Source: Thermofilum sp. (GTDB taxonomy: Archaea > Thermoproteota > Thermoprotei > Thermofilales > Thermofilaceae). Taken from it: a stretch of 64,000 nucleotides of DNA. The notes beneath the pieces are model-generated. The model ran no database searches, had not been told where the DNA came from, and worked only from the letters and a program-made list of their open reading frames with translations. The stretch is from positions 384,541-448,540 of the forward strand of contig JAVYKX010000002.1 of the NCBI GenBank assembly GCA_038741495.1, in the 5' to 3' direction. The translations under genes and the position numbers were made by a program. Positions 1 through 9,107 of this stretch are shown here, piece by piece. How positions within the stretch are numbered: the first letter of the stretch is position 1; each line of letters starts with the position of its first letter.

Positions 1-85
1 GGCAGAGAAATAACATTTAGGCTTAACTTGCCTTCCCGGCGAAGACAAAGCTTTTAGCAGCGGGTCGACCCTGGAAAGCGGAGGG

Positions 86-1198
86 ATGCCGAGCTGGTAC
101 GCGCTTGTTAGGCCCGACTCTCTTAGCGTGTGGGAGGACCCCGAGGTTCGGAAGCGGCTTAGCCACTACTACGCCGTCATGGTTAAGGAGAGGCCCGCGA
201 AGTACCGGGTGGTGAAGAAGGTTGAGGTGGACTTCTCCCCCGAGGAATCCACCGGGAGTTTATGGAGGCTTCACGATTCGCTGAGTAGAGAGTTCGAGGA
301 TCTCTACAGCCAGGTGGTTGCAGGCGAGGTGAATTTCGAGAGCCTAAAGCCCCCGCGCCAGAGCTTTCTCGACTTGAAAGTAGAGTTACTCAGAAGGATT
401 GTGAGCAGCTGCCACTTGTGCGAGTGGAGGTGCGGCGTGAACCGCTTGAGCGGCGCTACTGGGGCTTGCCGCCTCGATGCGCGTGTGCGTGTTGCCTCAG
501 CGTTCCTCCACATGGGTGAGGAAGCGCCGCTGGTTCCCTCGGGGACGATCTTCTTCACCGGCTGCAGCTTCAGGTGTGTGTTCTGCCAGAACTGGGATAT
601 CTCTACGAAGCCTGAGAACGGAGTCGAGGTGTCGCCCCAGGACCTGGCGGATATCGCTGTCCAGCTGTACCTTCGGGGGGCGAGGAACATAAACTACGTG
701 GGAGGGAACCCTGACCAGCAGGCTCACGTGATAGTTGAGAGCCTGCGCTACATGGACGTCAACGTGCCTCTGCTCTGGAACACGAACATGTACATGAGTA
801 CGGAACTGCTGAAAATCCTGCTGGATCTCATCGATATCTGGCTCCCAGACTTCAAGTACGGTAACGATGAGTGCGCGAAAAGGCTCTCTGGGGTGGGGAG
901 GTACTTCGAGGTTGTTTCGAGAAACCACAAGATCGCCTGCAGCAGGGGCGATATGATAATCAGGCACCTCGTTCTGCCTAACCACGTCGATTGCTGTACG
1001 AAGCCCGTTCTCGAGTGGATCGCCGAGAACTGCCCTCGAGCACTTGTCAACGTGATGGAGCAGTACAGGCCCGAGCACCTCGTCGCTAGGCACCCCCAGC
1101 GGTGGCCCGACATCGCCCGCAGGCCGAGGTGGGAGGAGCTGCAGAAAGCCTACGAGTACGCTGACCGCCTGGGTCTCGTCTGGCGCCCAGTCTCGTGA
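86..1198 (+). CDS. PflX-like radical SAM protein
   Basis: A 370-residue radical SAM enzyme of the type annotated as pyruvate formate-lyase activating enzyme-related (PflX, COG1313-like). The SAM-binding [4Fe-4S] motif CxxxCxxC is C160-C164-C167, inside FFTGC then CVFCQNWD. An upstream Cys group at C109, C112, C116 and C128, in a CGVNR/GATGAC context, is typical of this family and may bind a second cluster or metal. About 100 N-terminal residues precede the recognisable domain. The ATG follows a purine-rich ribosome site (ggaaagcggaggg), and a T-rich TATA-like stretch lies near 50-58. The stop overlaps the GTG of dph2 (GTGA), so the two are translationally coupled. The substrate is unknown; coupling to dph2 does not prove a diphthamide role. 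Confidence 0.85.
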   Translation: MPSWYALVRPDSLSVWEDPEVRKRLSHYYAVMVKERPAKYRVVKKVEVDFSPEESTGSLWRLHDSLSREFEDLYSQVVAGEVNFESLKPPRQSFLDLKVELLRRIVSSCHLCEWRCGVNRLSGATGACRLDARVRVASAFLHMGEEAPLVPSGTIFFTGCSFRCVFCQNWDISTKPENGVEVSPQDLADIAVQLYLRGARNINYVGGNPDQQAHVIVESLRYMDVNVPLLWNTNMYMSTELLKILLDLIDIWLPDFKYGNDECAKRLSGVGRYFEVVSRNHKIACSRGDMIIRHLVLPNHVDCCTKPVLEWIAENCPRALVNVMEQYRPEHLVARHPQRWPDIARRPRWEELQKAYEYADRLGLVWRPVS

Positions 1199-2217
1199 TT
1201 CCCATGCTTCGTGCTGGCAGCTTTACCGTGAACGAGGAGCTAGCAGCCAGCTGGGCTCGCGGCAAGCGGTTGAGGAAGCTTCTCGTAGAGGCTCCCGACG
1301 GTATAAAACACGTAGCGGTGGAGCTCGCTCGGCGCCTCTCGGAAGCAGGCTTCGACGTGATCGTCTCCGGGCGGCACGCGTGGGGCGGCTGCGACGTGGG
1401 CGTTAGAGAAGCTTTAAGCTTAGGAGCAGAGGGGGTGATACACCTGGGACACCACGGGCACGTGGGCCCGCGGGTCACGGAGATCCCTGTTCTCTTCCTC
1501 CCAGTCCTCAGCGAGGCAGACCCTATGCCCGCTTTTCGCAGAGCTGTGCTCGAAGCCCTCTCGAGCGGCTACCGGAGGATAGCGATCGGGGTTACCGTGC
1601 AGCATATGCACTTCCTCGGCGATCTCGAGCGGGAGGCGCGCGAGCTGGGGGCCGACCCCGTTACAGGCTCGCTGGACGGGTTTAGGGGTTTAGTAGTCGG
1701 GTGCATGTACTCTTCCCTCAGCGGTGGAGAAGCCTCGGTGGTTGTCGCTGGCGGTGTTTTCCACGGGCTGGGCGCCGCTCTGTGGACGGGAAAACCCGTC
1801 TGGGTTGCAGACCCATTCACTGGTGAGGCGAAGAGGGTGGACGTCAAGACAGCAGTGGCCAGGAGGCTGGAAGCCATCAGCAGGGCGATAGATGCGAGGA
1901 GCTTCGCAGTAGTTGTTTCGTCGAAGCCGGGCCAGATGAGGCTGCGGGTGGCTGAGCTCGTCGTTGAAGCTCTCCGGAAGCGCGGCAGAGAGGCCTGGCT
2001 AGTTTCCCTAGACGAGGTTACGAACGAGGCGCTGGTCAACCTCGGCGCCGCGGAAGCTTACGTCAACACTGCTTGCCCCCGACTGGCTGTCGATGATCCA
2101 GAGCTCTTCCCCGGGCCTGTCGTGAATCCGGGCGAGCTGAAGTACGTGCTGCTCGGGAAGCTGGACGGCTACTCCCCGCGCGACGTCTTCTTCTTTGATG
2201 CGCGCGACCTCGCGTAG
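1195..2217 (+). CDS. dph2: Diphthamide synthase subunit Dph2
   Basis: Archaeal Dph2, the radical enzyme that transfers the 3-amino-3-carboxypropyl group of SAM to the diphthamide histidine of elongation factor 2. Three conserved cysteines, one per repeat domain, are visible: C66 (WGGCDVG), C170 (VGCMYSS) and C294 (NTACPRL). In the family these bind the single [4Fe-4S] cluster. Length (340 residues) is normal for archaeal homodimeric Dph2. The GTG start overlaps the preceding stop by 4 nt. The 3' end overlaps the convergent endonuclease IV-like gene by 49 nt. Confidence 0.9.
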   Translation: MIPMLRAGSFTVNEELAASWARGKRLRKLLVEAPDGIKHVAVELARRLSEAGFDVIVSGRHAWGGCDVGVREALSLGAEGVIHLGHHGHVGPRVTEIPVLFLPVLSEADPMPAFRRAVLEALSSGYRRIAIGVTVQHMHFLGDLEREARELGADPVTGSLDGFRGLVVGCMYSSLSGGEASVVVAGGVFHGLGAALWTGKPVWVADPFTGEAKRVDVKTAVARRLEAISRAIDARSFAVVVSSKPGQMRLRVAELVVEALRKRGREAWLVSLDEVTNEALVNLGAAEAYVNTACPRLAVDDPELFPGPVVNPGELKYVLLGKLDGYSPRDVFFFDARDLA

Positions 2218-3047
2218 AGGTCTCTCAGAAGCATCGCATCGCCCTCCAGGTTCGGGCTCTCCGATATCACAACGCCTTTGATGTTGAACTCCCGGAAAGC
2301 CCTGACGAGCAGCCTGTAGTCGAGGTCAGCTTCGCTGAGGTTAAGGTGCCTCACCTCTCCCTTACCCGTGTACTCTATTCCCGAGACGTGGATGTGCATG
2401 TTCTCAAGCCCCTCTCTTCCCAGGTGTATCTCTATGAGCTCGAAAACTTCTGCGAAGTCGTTGTACCTCTGAAGCTTCCCACCCGATCTAGCATGCAGGT
2501 GCGCGAAGTCGACTACCGGCATCACCATCTCGAGCTCTTGGCTTAGCTCGAGGAGCTCCTCTAGGCTCCCGTACTGCGAAGGCTTCCCCGTGGTCTCCGG
2601 CCTTATCCAGATCTCCACCCCCTCATCTCTAAGCCTGCGAACTATCGAGGATATTCGCTCTTTCATCAGCGAGTGCACCGCGCTCGGCTCGTTTTTCCCG
2701 TAGTACCCTGCGTGGAAACAAACACTCCACGCTCCAGCTTTGAAGCCCACTCTCGCGGACTCGATAATCCGCTCAATGCTCGCCTGCACTTTGCTCTCCT
2801 CCTCGCTGTTGAGGTTTATGTAGTAGGGAGCGTGCACCGTGAGCGCGACCCCTAGCTCGCTGCTAATCTTCCTCACGTCTTCGGCGGACTCCTCGTTGAG
2901 GAAGATTTTCCTGACGAACTCTATCTCCATAGCGTCTAAGCCCAGCCTCCTCACTTCCGATAAGCCCTCGATTACTCCCCCCTTCTTCACGGTTGTCGGT
3001 ATACCTGCAGGGCCGAAGTACACGCGCTCAGGACGCCAGAGCGCCAC
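2169..3047 (-). CDS. Endonuclease IV-like TIM-barrel protein
   Basis: A 292-residue protein of the AP-endonuclease 2 / endonuclease IV (Nfo) superfamily, expected to cleave at abasic sites with a metal cluster in a TIM barrel. Motifs recognisable in order are VHAPYYINL, CFHAGYYG, the RPETTG strand (where classical Nfo has an EN.AG strand), VDFAHLHA (in place of DTCHAF) and HIHVSG. The metal-ligand pattern is therefore conserved but divergent. It starts with GTG preceded by an SD-like ggtgag about 5 nt upstream. The gene is divergent from the PhoH-KH gene and overlaps dph2 at its 3' end. A sugar isomerase of the same fold is possible but less likely. Confidence 0.75.
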   Translation of the reverse strand: MALWRPERVYFGPAGIPTTVKKGGVIEGLSEVRRLGLDAMEIEFVRKIFLNEESAEDVRKISSELGVALTVHAPYYINLNSEEESKVQASIERIIESARVGFKAGAWSVCFHAGYYGKNEPSAVHSLMKERISSIVRRLRDEGVEIWIRPETTGKPSQYGSLEELLELSQELEMVMPVVDFAHLHARSGGKLQRYNDFAEVFELIEIHLGREGLENMHIHVSGIEYTGKGEVRHLNLSEADLDYRLLVRAFREFNIKGVVISESPNLEGDAMLLRDLYARSRASKKKTSRGE

Positions 3048-3067
3048 ACCCCCTCACCGCGGTGAAT

Positions 3068-3077
3068 CCTTATATTG
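3068..3077 (+). promoter_or_regulatory. TATA box of the PhoH-KH/topoisomerase operon
   Basis: The AT stretch tccttatattgg centred near 3073 places a transcription start near 3098. That is 13 nt before the ATG at 3111 and leaves an aggtga ribosome site (3098-3103) at the very 5' end. This argues against the in-frame TTG at 3075, which lies inside the TATA box. Confidence 0.55.
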
Positions 3078-3110
3078 GTAAGCTTTGTGCAGCAGGCAGG
3101 TGAACGGCTT

Positions 3111-4262
3111 ATGGTAGAGTACAAGCCCGCTAACAAGAAGCAGGAGATGGTGGTGAACTCTTTAACAAGCCCCGACGTCGATATCGTTGGGGTTTTCGGG
3201 CCTAGCGGTACGGGAAAGACCCTCAGCGTTGTGATGGGCTCGATAAAAGCGATCAAGGAGGGGAAGTTCAAGCGGCTGGTGGTTATCCGCCCGCTAGCCA
3301 GCCAGCTCCACTCGAGGCTCTACAACTCAGCTGAGCTGGGGCAGCTCTACTTCAGCTTGGTTTCAGACTACCTTAACGACATGGCTGGGATTTTCATCGA
3401 GCGGGACGAGCTCGACGCGCTTGTGAGGGATCAGCGCATCGTGTTCATTGACCCGAGCTTCCTGGGAGGTAGGTCGTTTGACGACTCGGTAGTCTTCGTT
3501 GACGATGCCCAGTTCATCGACCCCTCCATAGTCCCGGAGGTCTTCCTGAGGGTGGGGAGGAACTCGAAGCTCGTGGTTGCCGGCGACCCTATAATCCAGG
3601 CGCTGACGACTGGTGGCAGAAACAGCGCAGCGATAATCAGGAGCATGCTCCTCGGCGAGGAGCGCTCTCTCGTGATCGACATGGGTGTAGATGACATCGT
3701 GAGGCCTGGCTCGCGTAGAGCTTTCAAGCTCGCTCTGGAGGCGAGGCTCCGAAAGCGCGAGCTCAACGAGGAGGAGAGCAAGGTGAAAGCCGCGCTGCTC
3801 TCCCATGCTCCAGACGCTGATATCGTGACAGTTGTGTGGCTGAAGGATCTGAAGGAGAAGTACGGAGCGAAGACGTCGCCCGACGCGCTAGCCATAGCTA
3901 AGGAGAACACGCTCAGCAGGCTGATCGGGAAGGGCGGCGAGAGGATTAACAAGGCTCAGGAGGAGGTAGGCCTCCACATAAGGGCTGTGGAGCTGACGGG
4001 GGATATCGGCGAGGTCATCAAGGCGATTCACCCGGTGAGCTGGATCAGGAAGCACATAGTCAAGGCGGAGCTCGTCGGCGCGGAGGTTGAAGTGCACGTG
4101 CGCAGAGACGAGTACGGTGCCTTCGTGGGTAAGGGAGGGAGCTACATACGCTTCATCGACGAGGCTATGAAGAGGATGCTCGGCCTAGGCGCTAGGGGTA
4201 GGCAGGCGGAGGAAGCTACGACGCCGGAGGATAGGAAGGGGAAGGCCAGGGCCAGAAGGTAA
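3111..4262 (+). CDS. PhoH-like ATPase with KH RNA-binding domains
   Basis: An N-terminal PhoH/P-loop ATPase domain (Walker A GPSGTGKT; Walker B VVFVDDAQF) is fused to a C-terminal region with two KH-type GxxG loops, LIGKGGERI and FVGKGGSYI. Archaeal proteins of this build are presumed RNA-processing ATPases, but their substrate is not established. The Walker B motif reads DD where most PhoH proteins have DE. I chose ATG 3111 (383 residues) because aggtga sits just upstream and the longer TTG start at 3075 would overlap the TATA box. The stop codon overlaps the topoisomerase ATG (TAATG), indicating one operon. The C-terminal tail is basic. Confidence 0.85.
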   Translation: MVEYKPANKKQEMVVNSLTSPDVDIVGVFGPSGTGKTLSVVMGSIKAIKEGKFKRLVVIRPLASQLHSRLYNSAELGQLYFSLVSDYLNDMAGIFIERDELDALVRDQRIVFIDPSFLGGRSFDDSVVFVDDAQFIDPSIVPEVFLRVGRNSKLVVAGDPIIQALTTGGRNSAAIIRSMLLGEERSLVIDMGVDDIVRPGSRRAFKLALEARLRKRELNEEESKVKAALLSHAPDADIVTVVWLKDLKEKYGAKTSPDALAIAKENTLSRLIGKGGERINKAQEEVGLHIRAVELTGDIGEVIKAIHPVSWIRKHIVKAELVGAEVEVHVRRDEYGAFVGKGGSYIRFIDEAMKRMLGLGARGRQAEEATTPEDRKGKARARR

Positions 4263-6139
4263 TGAAGTACAGCGAAGTCATCGTAGCTGAGAAGCCCACC
4301 GTGGCCCTAGCGTTCGCGAAGTACCTCTCCAAGGGTAGGTACCGGGCGTTGTCGATCTACGGCGTTAGAGCTTACGAGTTCCAGCTGAACGGGGGCCAGG
4401 CCCTCTCGATAGGTCTGAAAGGCCACATTCTGGACTACGATTTCCCCGAGAAGTACAACCGCTGGAGTAGCGTTGACCCTCGAGACCTCTTTTTCATCAA
4501 GCCCATTGTCGTCGTCCGGGAGGGCGCCGGGAAGTATGTCAAGGCTCTGAGGCGGTTAGCTTCAGAGACTCGTCGCGTGATACTCGCTCTAGACGCGGAC
4601 GTCGAGGGGGAGTGCATAGCTTTCGAAGTGATGAGGATAATGAGCAGCGTTAACCCAGACTTGGAGTTTAAGCGCGCCTGGTTCTCGGCGGTAACGCCGG
4701 AGGACATCTGGAGAGCTGTCCGGAACCTGCGGGAGCCGAACCCCCTGCTCGCTAACAAGGCTGCGGCGCGCATGATCGTTGACCTCACGATAGGTGCTGC
4801 CTTCACGCGCTTCTTGACGCTGAGCGTGCAGGATAAGCTGCCCAGAGGCCGCTTCCTGAGCTATGGGCCCTGCCAAACCCCCGTGCTCTACCTCGTCGTC
4901 AGGAGGGCTCTGGAGAGGGAGCAGTACAGGCAGAAGCTCTACTACGTTATTGTCGCCGAACTCAAAGCTGAAGGAGTCGTCTTCAAGGCATCCGCTAATG
5001 TCGGTGAGGACAAGGAGAAAGCCGCTGAGATCTTCGCGAGAATTAAAGCGAAGGAGAGAGCCCTTGTTCTCGAATCGGAGAGGAACGTGGTCGAAGTGTC
5101 TCCCCCTGTTCCCCTCAACACCGTAGAGCTCGAGAGGAGGGCAAGCCTCTACTTGAACATCCGCCCAAAAGAGGCGCTCGACCTGGCGGAAAAGCTGTAC
5201 CAGTACGGTTACATCTCCTACCCACGCACGGAGACGACGATATACCCGCCCACCCTTGACCTTAGGAAGCTAGCCGGCATGTTCACGCAGTGGGAGGACT
5301 CAGGGTGGTACGTCAGGAAGATCCTGTCCAGAGAGGTCGTGCCGACACGCGGTAGGGAGGACGATAAAGCCCACCCGCCCATACACCCTACCCGAGCTGC
5401 CGCTCGGGGAGAGCTGCTGAAGCGGTTCGGTGAGAAGGGCTGGCTGCTCTACGAGCTCGTCGCAAGGCACTTCCTCGCGACGCTCAGCGAGAAGGCTGAA
5501 ATCGAGAAGCAGAGCATCAAGGTCGGCTTGGACGGGCTGGTCCTCGCGGCGGAGGGGAGGAGGATCCTCTACCCGGGTTTCTTCTACGTGTACCCTTACG
5601 CTAAACCTCAGGAGGAGATTCTCCCGTACGTAGTCGAAGGCGAGGAGGTTGAGGTGCTTAAAGTTAAGCTGGAGGAGAGGAAGACCCAGCCGCCGCCCTA
5701 CCTGAGCGAGGCAGAGCTCCTCGCTCTGATGAAGCGCTACGGCATCGGCACCGACGCGACAATGCAGGACCACATCCACACGAACGTTTTGAGAAAGTAC
5801 ATGGTCATTAAGTCGAAGAGGTGCATCCCTACCCCTCTCGGCAGAGTGCTCGCGGTAACGCTTCACGAGACTGCTCCTCAGCTGGTCCTCCCCGAGATAA
5901 GGGGGAAGATGGAATCATCACTGATGGCTATCGCTCGAGGTGAGAAAGAGCCTGAGGACGTTGTGAAGAGTATTCTGGAGGAGTTTCTCGAGTACTACGA
6001 CCAGCTGAAGGCAAGGCAGAGTCTCTTCGCCTCCAGGCTCGCTGAAGCTCTCGCAGAAGCACTAAGCGAGGAGAGCCGAGTGCGGGCAAAAACGGCTAAA
6101 AAGCGCTCCCCAGGTTCCAAGAAGAAAACGCCAACGTAG
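4262..6139 (+). CDS. Type IA DNA topoisomerase (topo III-like)
   Basis: A 625-residue type IA topoisomerase that relaxes negative supercoils or decatenates DNA by single-strand passage. The Toprim domain shows E10 (VAEKP) and the DADVEGE motif (111-117), with V where DADREGE is usual. The catalytic tyrosine is Y320 in YISYPRTETT. GIGTDATMQDHI corresponds to the conserved GIGTxAT region. There are no C-terminal zinc fingers, as in topo III; the tail is Lys/Arg-rich. It is not reverse gyrase because no helicase domain is present. It is coupled to the upstream PhoH-KH gene by a 1-nt stop/start overlap. Dense in-frame shadow reading frames occur on the other strand. Confidence 0.9.
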   Translation: MKYSEVIVAEKPTVALAFAKYLSKGRYRALSIYGVRAYEFQLNGGQALSIGLKGHILDYDFPEKYNRWSSVDPRDLFFIKPIVVVREGAGKYVKALRRLASETRRVILALDADVEGECIAFEVMRIMSSVNPDLEFKRAWFSAVTPEDIWRAVRNLREPNPLLANKAAARMIVDLTIGAAFTRFLTLSVQDKLPRGRFLSYGPCQTPVLYLVVRRALEREQYRQKLYYVIVAELKAEGVVFKASANVGEDKEKAAEIFARIKAKERALVLESERNVVEVSPPVPLNTVELERRASLYLNIRPKEALDLAEKLYQYGYISYPRTETTIYPPTLDLRKLAGMFTQWEDSGWYVRKILSREVVPTRGREDDKAHPPIHPTRAAARGELLKRFGEKGWLLYELVARHFLATLSEKAEIEKQSIKVGLDGLVLAAEGRRILYPGFFYVYPYAKPQEEILPYVVEGEEVEVLKVKLEERKTQPPPYLSEAELLALMKRYGIGTDATMQDHIHTNVLRKYMVIKSKRCIPTPLGRVLAVTLHETAPQLVLPEIRGKMESSLMAIARGEKEPEDVVKSILEEFLEYYDQLKARQSLFASRLAEALAEALSEESRVRAKTAKKRSPGSKKKTPT

Positions 6140-6275
6140 CCGGGCTTGGGCACGCGCGTGGCTGGTTTCGCGCCGGGTCACTCCTCTTCACGGGCTTCCC
6201 GCGTGTAGAAAACGACTTTTAAACCGCTGAGGATGGGAAGCATGTTTAAAAAGCGCAGCTTAAAGGAGAAGTGGG

Positions 6276-6875
6276 ATGACTGAAGTTTCCCGCTTGCGTC
6301 TCGGCAAGTTCCTGAACTTCAAGAGGAAGTATCTCGAGAGGGTGCTGAGAGGAGAGAAAACAACAACGATTAGGAGAGGGATAGTTACCCCTTCTAAGGA
6401 TCACGTGTACCTGGCTTGCGAAGGCAAAGTTCTCGGGGAAGCCAGGATAAGTTCTCTCCGCTTTGTGAAGATAAAAGACCTCACCGACGCGGACGCTAAG
6501 CGGGATGGTTTCGAGAGTAGAGATGAGCTGCTCAAAGCCCTCAGAGAAATTTACCCGGATATTTCCCAAGAGGACTGGGTAACTGTCATCGCACTGGAGG
6601 GGGTAACCCGCTACTCGAAGCCGCTAGCTGTGGAGGATCTCCAGGGTTTACCCAGCGAGCGGCTGGCTGAGGTTTCCCGCCTAATCCTCGCCCACGGCTT
6701 AGCGACGACGCTAGAGGAGAAAAGGCTCTTCGCCCTACTCTCTCTCGGGTACAGGTTGGACGACGCAGCCAGGCAAGCGGGGATGAGCAGGTCTGAGGCC
6801 AAGAGGGTGCTGCGGAGAGCGGTGAGCGTACTCTTGAGGAGAGAGGTTCCAAGCGATGGCGGTCAAAAAGGTTGA
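6276..6875 (+). CDS. ASCH-domain protein with C-terminal HTH
   Basis: A 199-residue protein. Residues 1-110 form an ASCH domain (KFLNFKRKY, GEKTTTIRRG, with later VTVIALEGV), a fold related to PUA that binds RNA or modified nucleotides. Residues about 140-190 look like a sigma-like helix-turn-helix (LFALLSLGY then DDAARQAGMSRSEAKRVLRR). The combination suggests an RNA- or DNA-binding regulator, but no function is established. The ATG has a good ribosome site (aaaggagaag) and a TATA-like gtttaaaaagc about 30 nt upstream. Its 3' end overlaps the next gene by 20 nt in another frame. Confidence 0.7.
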   Translation: MTEVSRLRLGKFLNFKRKYLERVLRGEKTTTIRRGIVTPSKDHVYLACEGKVLGEARISSLRFVKIKDLTDADAKRDGFESRDELLKALREIYPDISQEDWVTVIALEGVTRYSKPLAVEDLQGLPSERLAEVSRLILAHGLATTLEEKRLFALLSLGYRLDDAARQAGMSRSEAKRVLRRAVSVLLRREVPSDGGQKG

Positions 6876-7470
6876 GTTCGCGTGCCAGGGCTTCTCTATC
6901 GTTGTCTTTGATGAAGGCAGCTTCTACGCGTTTTCTATCTCGCGAGAGCTCGACGAGCTGTGCTTTGTCTCCCAAGCGCTGCAGGGAGATCCTGCCTCCG
7001 CACGCGCGAGGGTGAGCAAGCAGCACTTCGAGGAGCGTTTTCGCAGTATCGAGGCTTTCGTGGACTGGCTCGCGGACAAGTGTAGCATATGGAAGCGCGC
7101 ATCATCCCTCTCCGCTGTTGAGAAGCAGCTTCGAAGCTCTGGCTGGCTCACCGCTCTCTCCGAGGAGGGGTTAGAGGCACTTAAGATAGTGGAAGGTTTC
7201 GCGGTTGAAGCGCGCGCTCGCCCCTTCTCAGCAGTGTTCTCAAAAGTGAGTGCAGTCGTGAAGGCTTACCCGGCGCGCCTAGAAGAGGCTCTCCTGCTTA
7301 AAGGCATCTTCTCCTCGGAGGGCTTCACCGTGGAGTCTCTCCTTCCGGTTGTCGTCGCCAGCCTACGGGAAAGCGTAGCGTTCAACTGCAGTATCCCCGG
7401 ATTCCTTGCAGGCCTCGAAGGGGTAGCGAGGAGGGTGAGGCAGAGGGCGAGCCTCCTCGCATCAACGTAG
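6856..7470 (+). CDS. Unknown protein coupled to ASCH gene
   Basis: A 204-residue soluble protein that I do not recognise. It has a beta-rich N-terminus (about residues 1-35), then an Ala/Leu/Glu-rich helical body with no membrane segment and no obvious catalytic motif. Cysteines at 9, 36, 75 and 175 are scattered and do not form a metal motif. Its ATG lies 20 nt inside the ASCH-HTH gene, so translation is probably coupled and the proteins may act together. A T-run (gcgttttttag, 7478-7487) follows the stop and could terminate the operon. Confidence 0.65.
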   Translation: MAVKKVEFACQGFSIVVFDEGSFYAFSISRELDELCFVSQALQGDPASARARVSKQHFEERFRSIEAFVDWLADKCSIWKRASSLSAVEKQLRSSGWLTALSEEGLEALKIVEGFAVEARARPFSAVFSKVSAVVKAYPARLEEALLLKGIFSSEGFTVESLLPVVVASLRESVAFNCSIPGFLAGLEGVARRVRQRASLLAST

Positions 7471-7477
7471 AAGGTGA

Positions 7478-7487
7478 GCGTTTTTTA
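7478..7487 (+). terminator. Poly-T transcription terminator candidate
   Basis: Six consecutive T residues follow the stop of the 6856-7470 gene by about 9 nt. Archaeal RNA polymerase terminates at such U-runs without a hairpin, and the next gene starts shortly downstream. Confidence 0.35.
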
Positions 7488-7500
7488 GCCGGGATTATTC

Positions 7501-8502
7501 TTGCGAGGTGTGGCTTCCAGGGTGGGGGCGAAGCACGTAGCTGTAGTCTGCCACAGGGACCTCGACGGCTTAGCTTCAGCGGCGATCCTGCTGTCGAGCC
7601 GGCTAGCAGAAGACCCGTCGCTGAAGTACTTCGTCCGATTCGCTCAGCCTCATGAGCTTGCCGCCGCGTTAGCTGGTTTGAGCTCGCTGCCCAGCCTAGC
7701 CGAAGTCTACATCATTGATGTAGCGGTAGCCAGCGACTCTTGGAGCGAGGTGAAGAGGCTCTTGCAGCGCCTTGTGGAGAGGGGAGTGAGGGTCCTCTGG
7801 GTAGACCACCACCCCTCGACCGCTAAGAGGGTGGGGGAGCTCGAGAATATCGGGGTAGAGTGCAGAGTTGGCGGAACTGTCTCGGCGGCAACCCTGGTGC
7901 GGGACTTTATCCCGAAGACCTCTTCTCCCGAGTTTTACGAGAAGCTAGCGGCGATCGCGGAAGCCTATGACGGCGGCTACAGGGCAGAGGGGCCGTTAGC
8001 CGAGGTCATGGAGACTCTAGCTGACGCGCTCGCGCTGGAGCCTTCTGATGAGGAGTTCCTCGCCAGCCTGCTGGCAGCCTGGGTTAAGAAGAGAGAGCTT
8101 ATTCCAGACGAGGCTGCTGAGAGAGGGGAGAAAGCTCTCGAGCTCTTCTCGGAGCTGCTGAGGAAAGCTGGAGAAAACATCGTGGTCGATACGCCGAAGC
8201 TGAGGGTTATAGACCTGCGAGAAACCCGCGTCAGGGGCTTCGCGGGCAAGCTCCTGTCGATGCAGGTCGCCGAGACGGGGAAGATCGTAGTGCTCGTCTT
8301 CCGGCTCGGAAGCCATAGCGCAGTAATCTCGGCCAGAGCTCCCCAGGATCTTCACGTGGATCTCAACGAATTGTTCAGCAGAGTAGCTGCCGAGTACGGC
8401 GGCAGCGGGGGCGGTCACGCGCGTGCAGCCTCCCTGAGAGTTCCTTTACCGTACGCTGACATCACCCTGAAAAGACTAGTCGAGGCTCTCGGCGCTAGCT
8501 GA
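7501..8502 (+). CDS. DHH-family phosphoesterase (DHH/DHHA1)
   Basis: A 333-residue RecJ-like DHH phosphoesterase. HRDLDGLASAA gives the first metal aspartates, VDHHPST is the DHH motif, and GGSGGGHARAA is the C-terminal DHHA1 glycine-rich loop. Family members hydrolyse nano-RNA, cyclic dinucleotides or single-stranded nucleic acid; specificity cannot be read here. The start is uncertain: TTG 7501 opens the longest frame, and GTG 7510 is equally plausible because neither has a clear ribosome site. Its end overlaps the convergent ACT gene by 8 nt. A paralogue lies at 15187-16134. Confidence 0.82.
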   Translation: MRGVASRVGAKHVAVVCHRDLDGLASAAILLSSRLAEDPSLKYFVRFAQPHELAAALAGLSSLPSLAEVYIIDVAVASDSWSEVKRLLQRLVERGVRVLWVDHHPSTAKRVGELENIGVECRVGGTVSAATLVRDFIPKTSSPEFYEKLAAIAEAYDGGYRAEGPLAEVMETLADALALEPSDEEFLASLLAAWVKKRELIPDEAAERGEKALELFSELLRKAGENIVVDTPKLRVIDLRETRVRGFAGKLLSMQVAETGKIVVLVFRLGSHSAVISARAPQDLHVDLNELFSRVAAEYGGSGGGHARAASLRVPLPYADITLKRLVEALGAS

Positions 8503-9010
8503 TAGTCACACGCTTGATAGCCGGGTGCTGTAGAATCTTATTCACCGCGCCCTCAGGGATATCCTGGGATACGACGACGTACAGCTTCGGCTCCTGGTAT
8601 ATGTTAGGGTCTTCAGCGACAACCTGAAGTATGTTGATCCCCTTCTCAGCCAGCGCGGAGGCAACCCACGCCAGAATCCCGGGCCTGTCCTCGTGCACCT
8701 CGATCACTAAGCAACGGTAGCCTAGAACCCTCGAGACGCTCACCAAGGATGGACCCGCAGGCCTCAGCTTCTCGAAAAACTCCTTCAGCAGGGAGTCCGA
8801 CCCAATAGCCCTCAAAGTCTCCAAGACCGTTCTCCTGTCTACTCCAGCCTCCTCTGCAATGGATTTCAGCGAGACTTTCACCTTTTCTCCAACGTAGACT
8901 TCATCTCCACGGACGCTGAAACCGTACTTCAGCAGCAAGGTTAGCACGCGGAGCCTCTTCTCCCTCCCCCCAACCGCCGCCTTCACGTGATCCCAGAAGC
9001 TGTTTTCCAC
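8495..9010 (-). CDS. HTH-ACT domain regulatory protein
   Basis: A 171-residue protein with an N-terminal helix-turn-helix-like half (LLKYGFSVRGDE, SIAEEAGVDRRTVLETLRAI) and a C-terminal ACT domain (CLVIEVHEDRPGILAWVASALAEKGINI). ACT domains bind amino acids, so it may be an amino-acid-responsive regulator. It is divergent from trpB2, which makes it a candidate regulator of that gene, though this is inference from position only. The start is GTG with aaggt just upstream. Confidence 0.72.
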   Translation of the reverse strand: MENSFWDHVKAAVGGREKRLRVLTLLLKYGFSVRGDEVYVGEKVKVSLKSIAEEAGVDRRTVLETLRAIGSDSLLKEFFEKLRPAGPSLVSVSRVLGYRCLVIEVHEDRPGILAWVASALAEKGINILQVVAEDPNIYQEPKLYVVVSQDIPEGAVNKILQHPAIKRVTIS

Positions 9011-9107
9011 ACCTTCCAGCTGCTTCTGCGGCTCATAAACAATTCTGTGCTGCTGAAGAAACAGATAAATACCATCATGCTAAAACCAGGTCTCTTGTGA
9101 TCAAAAA

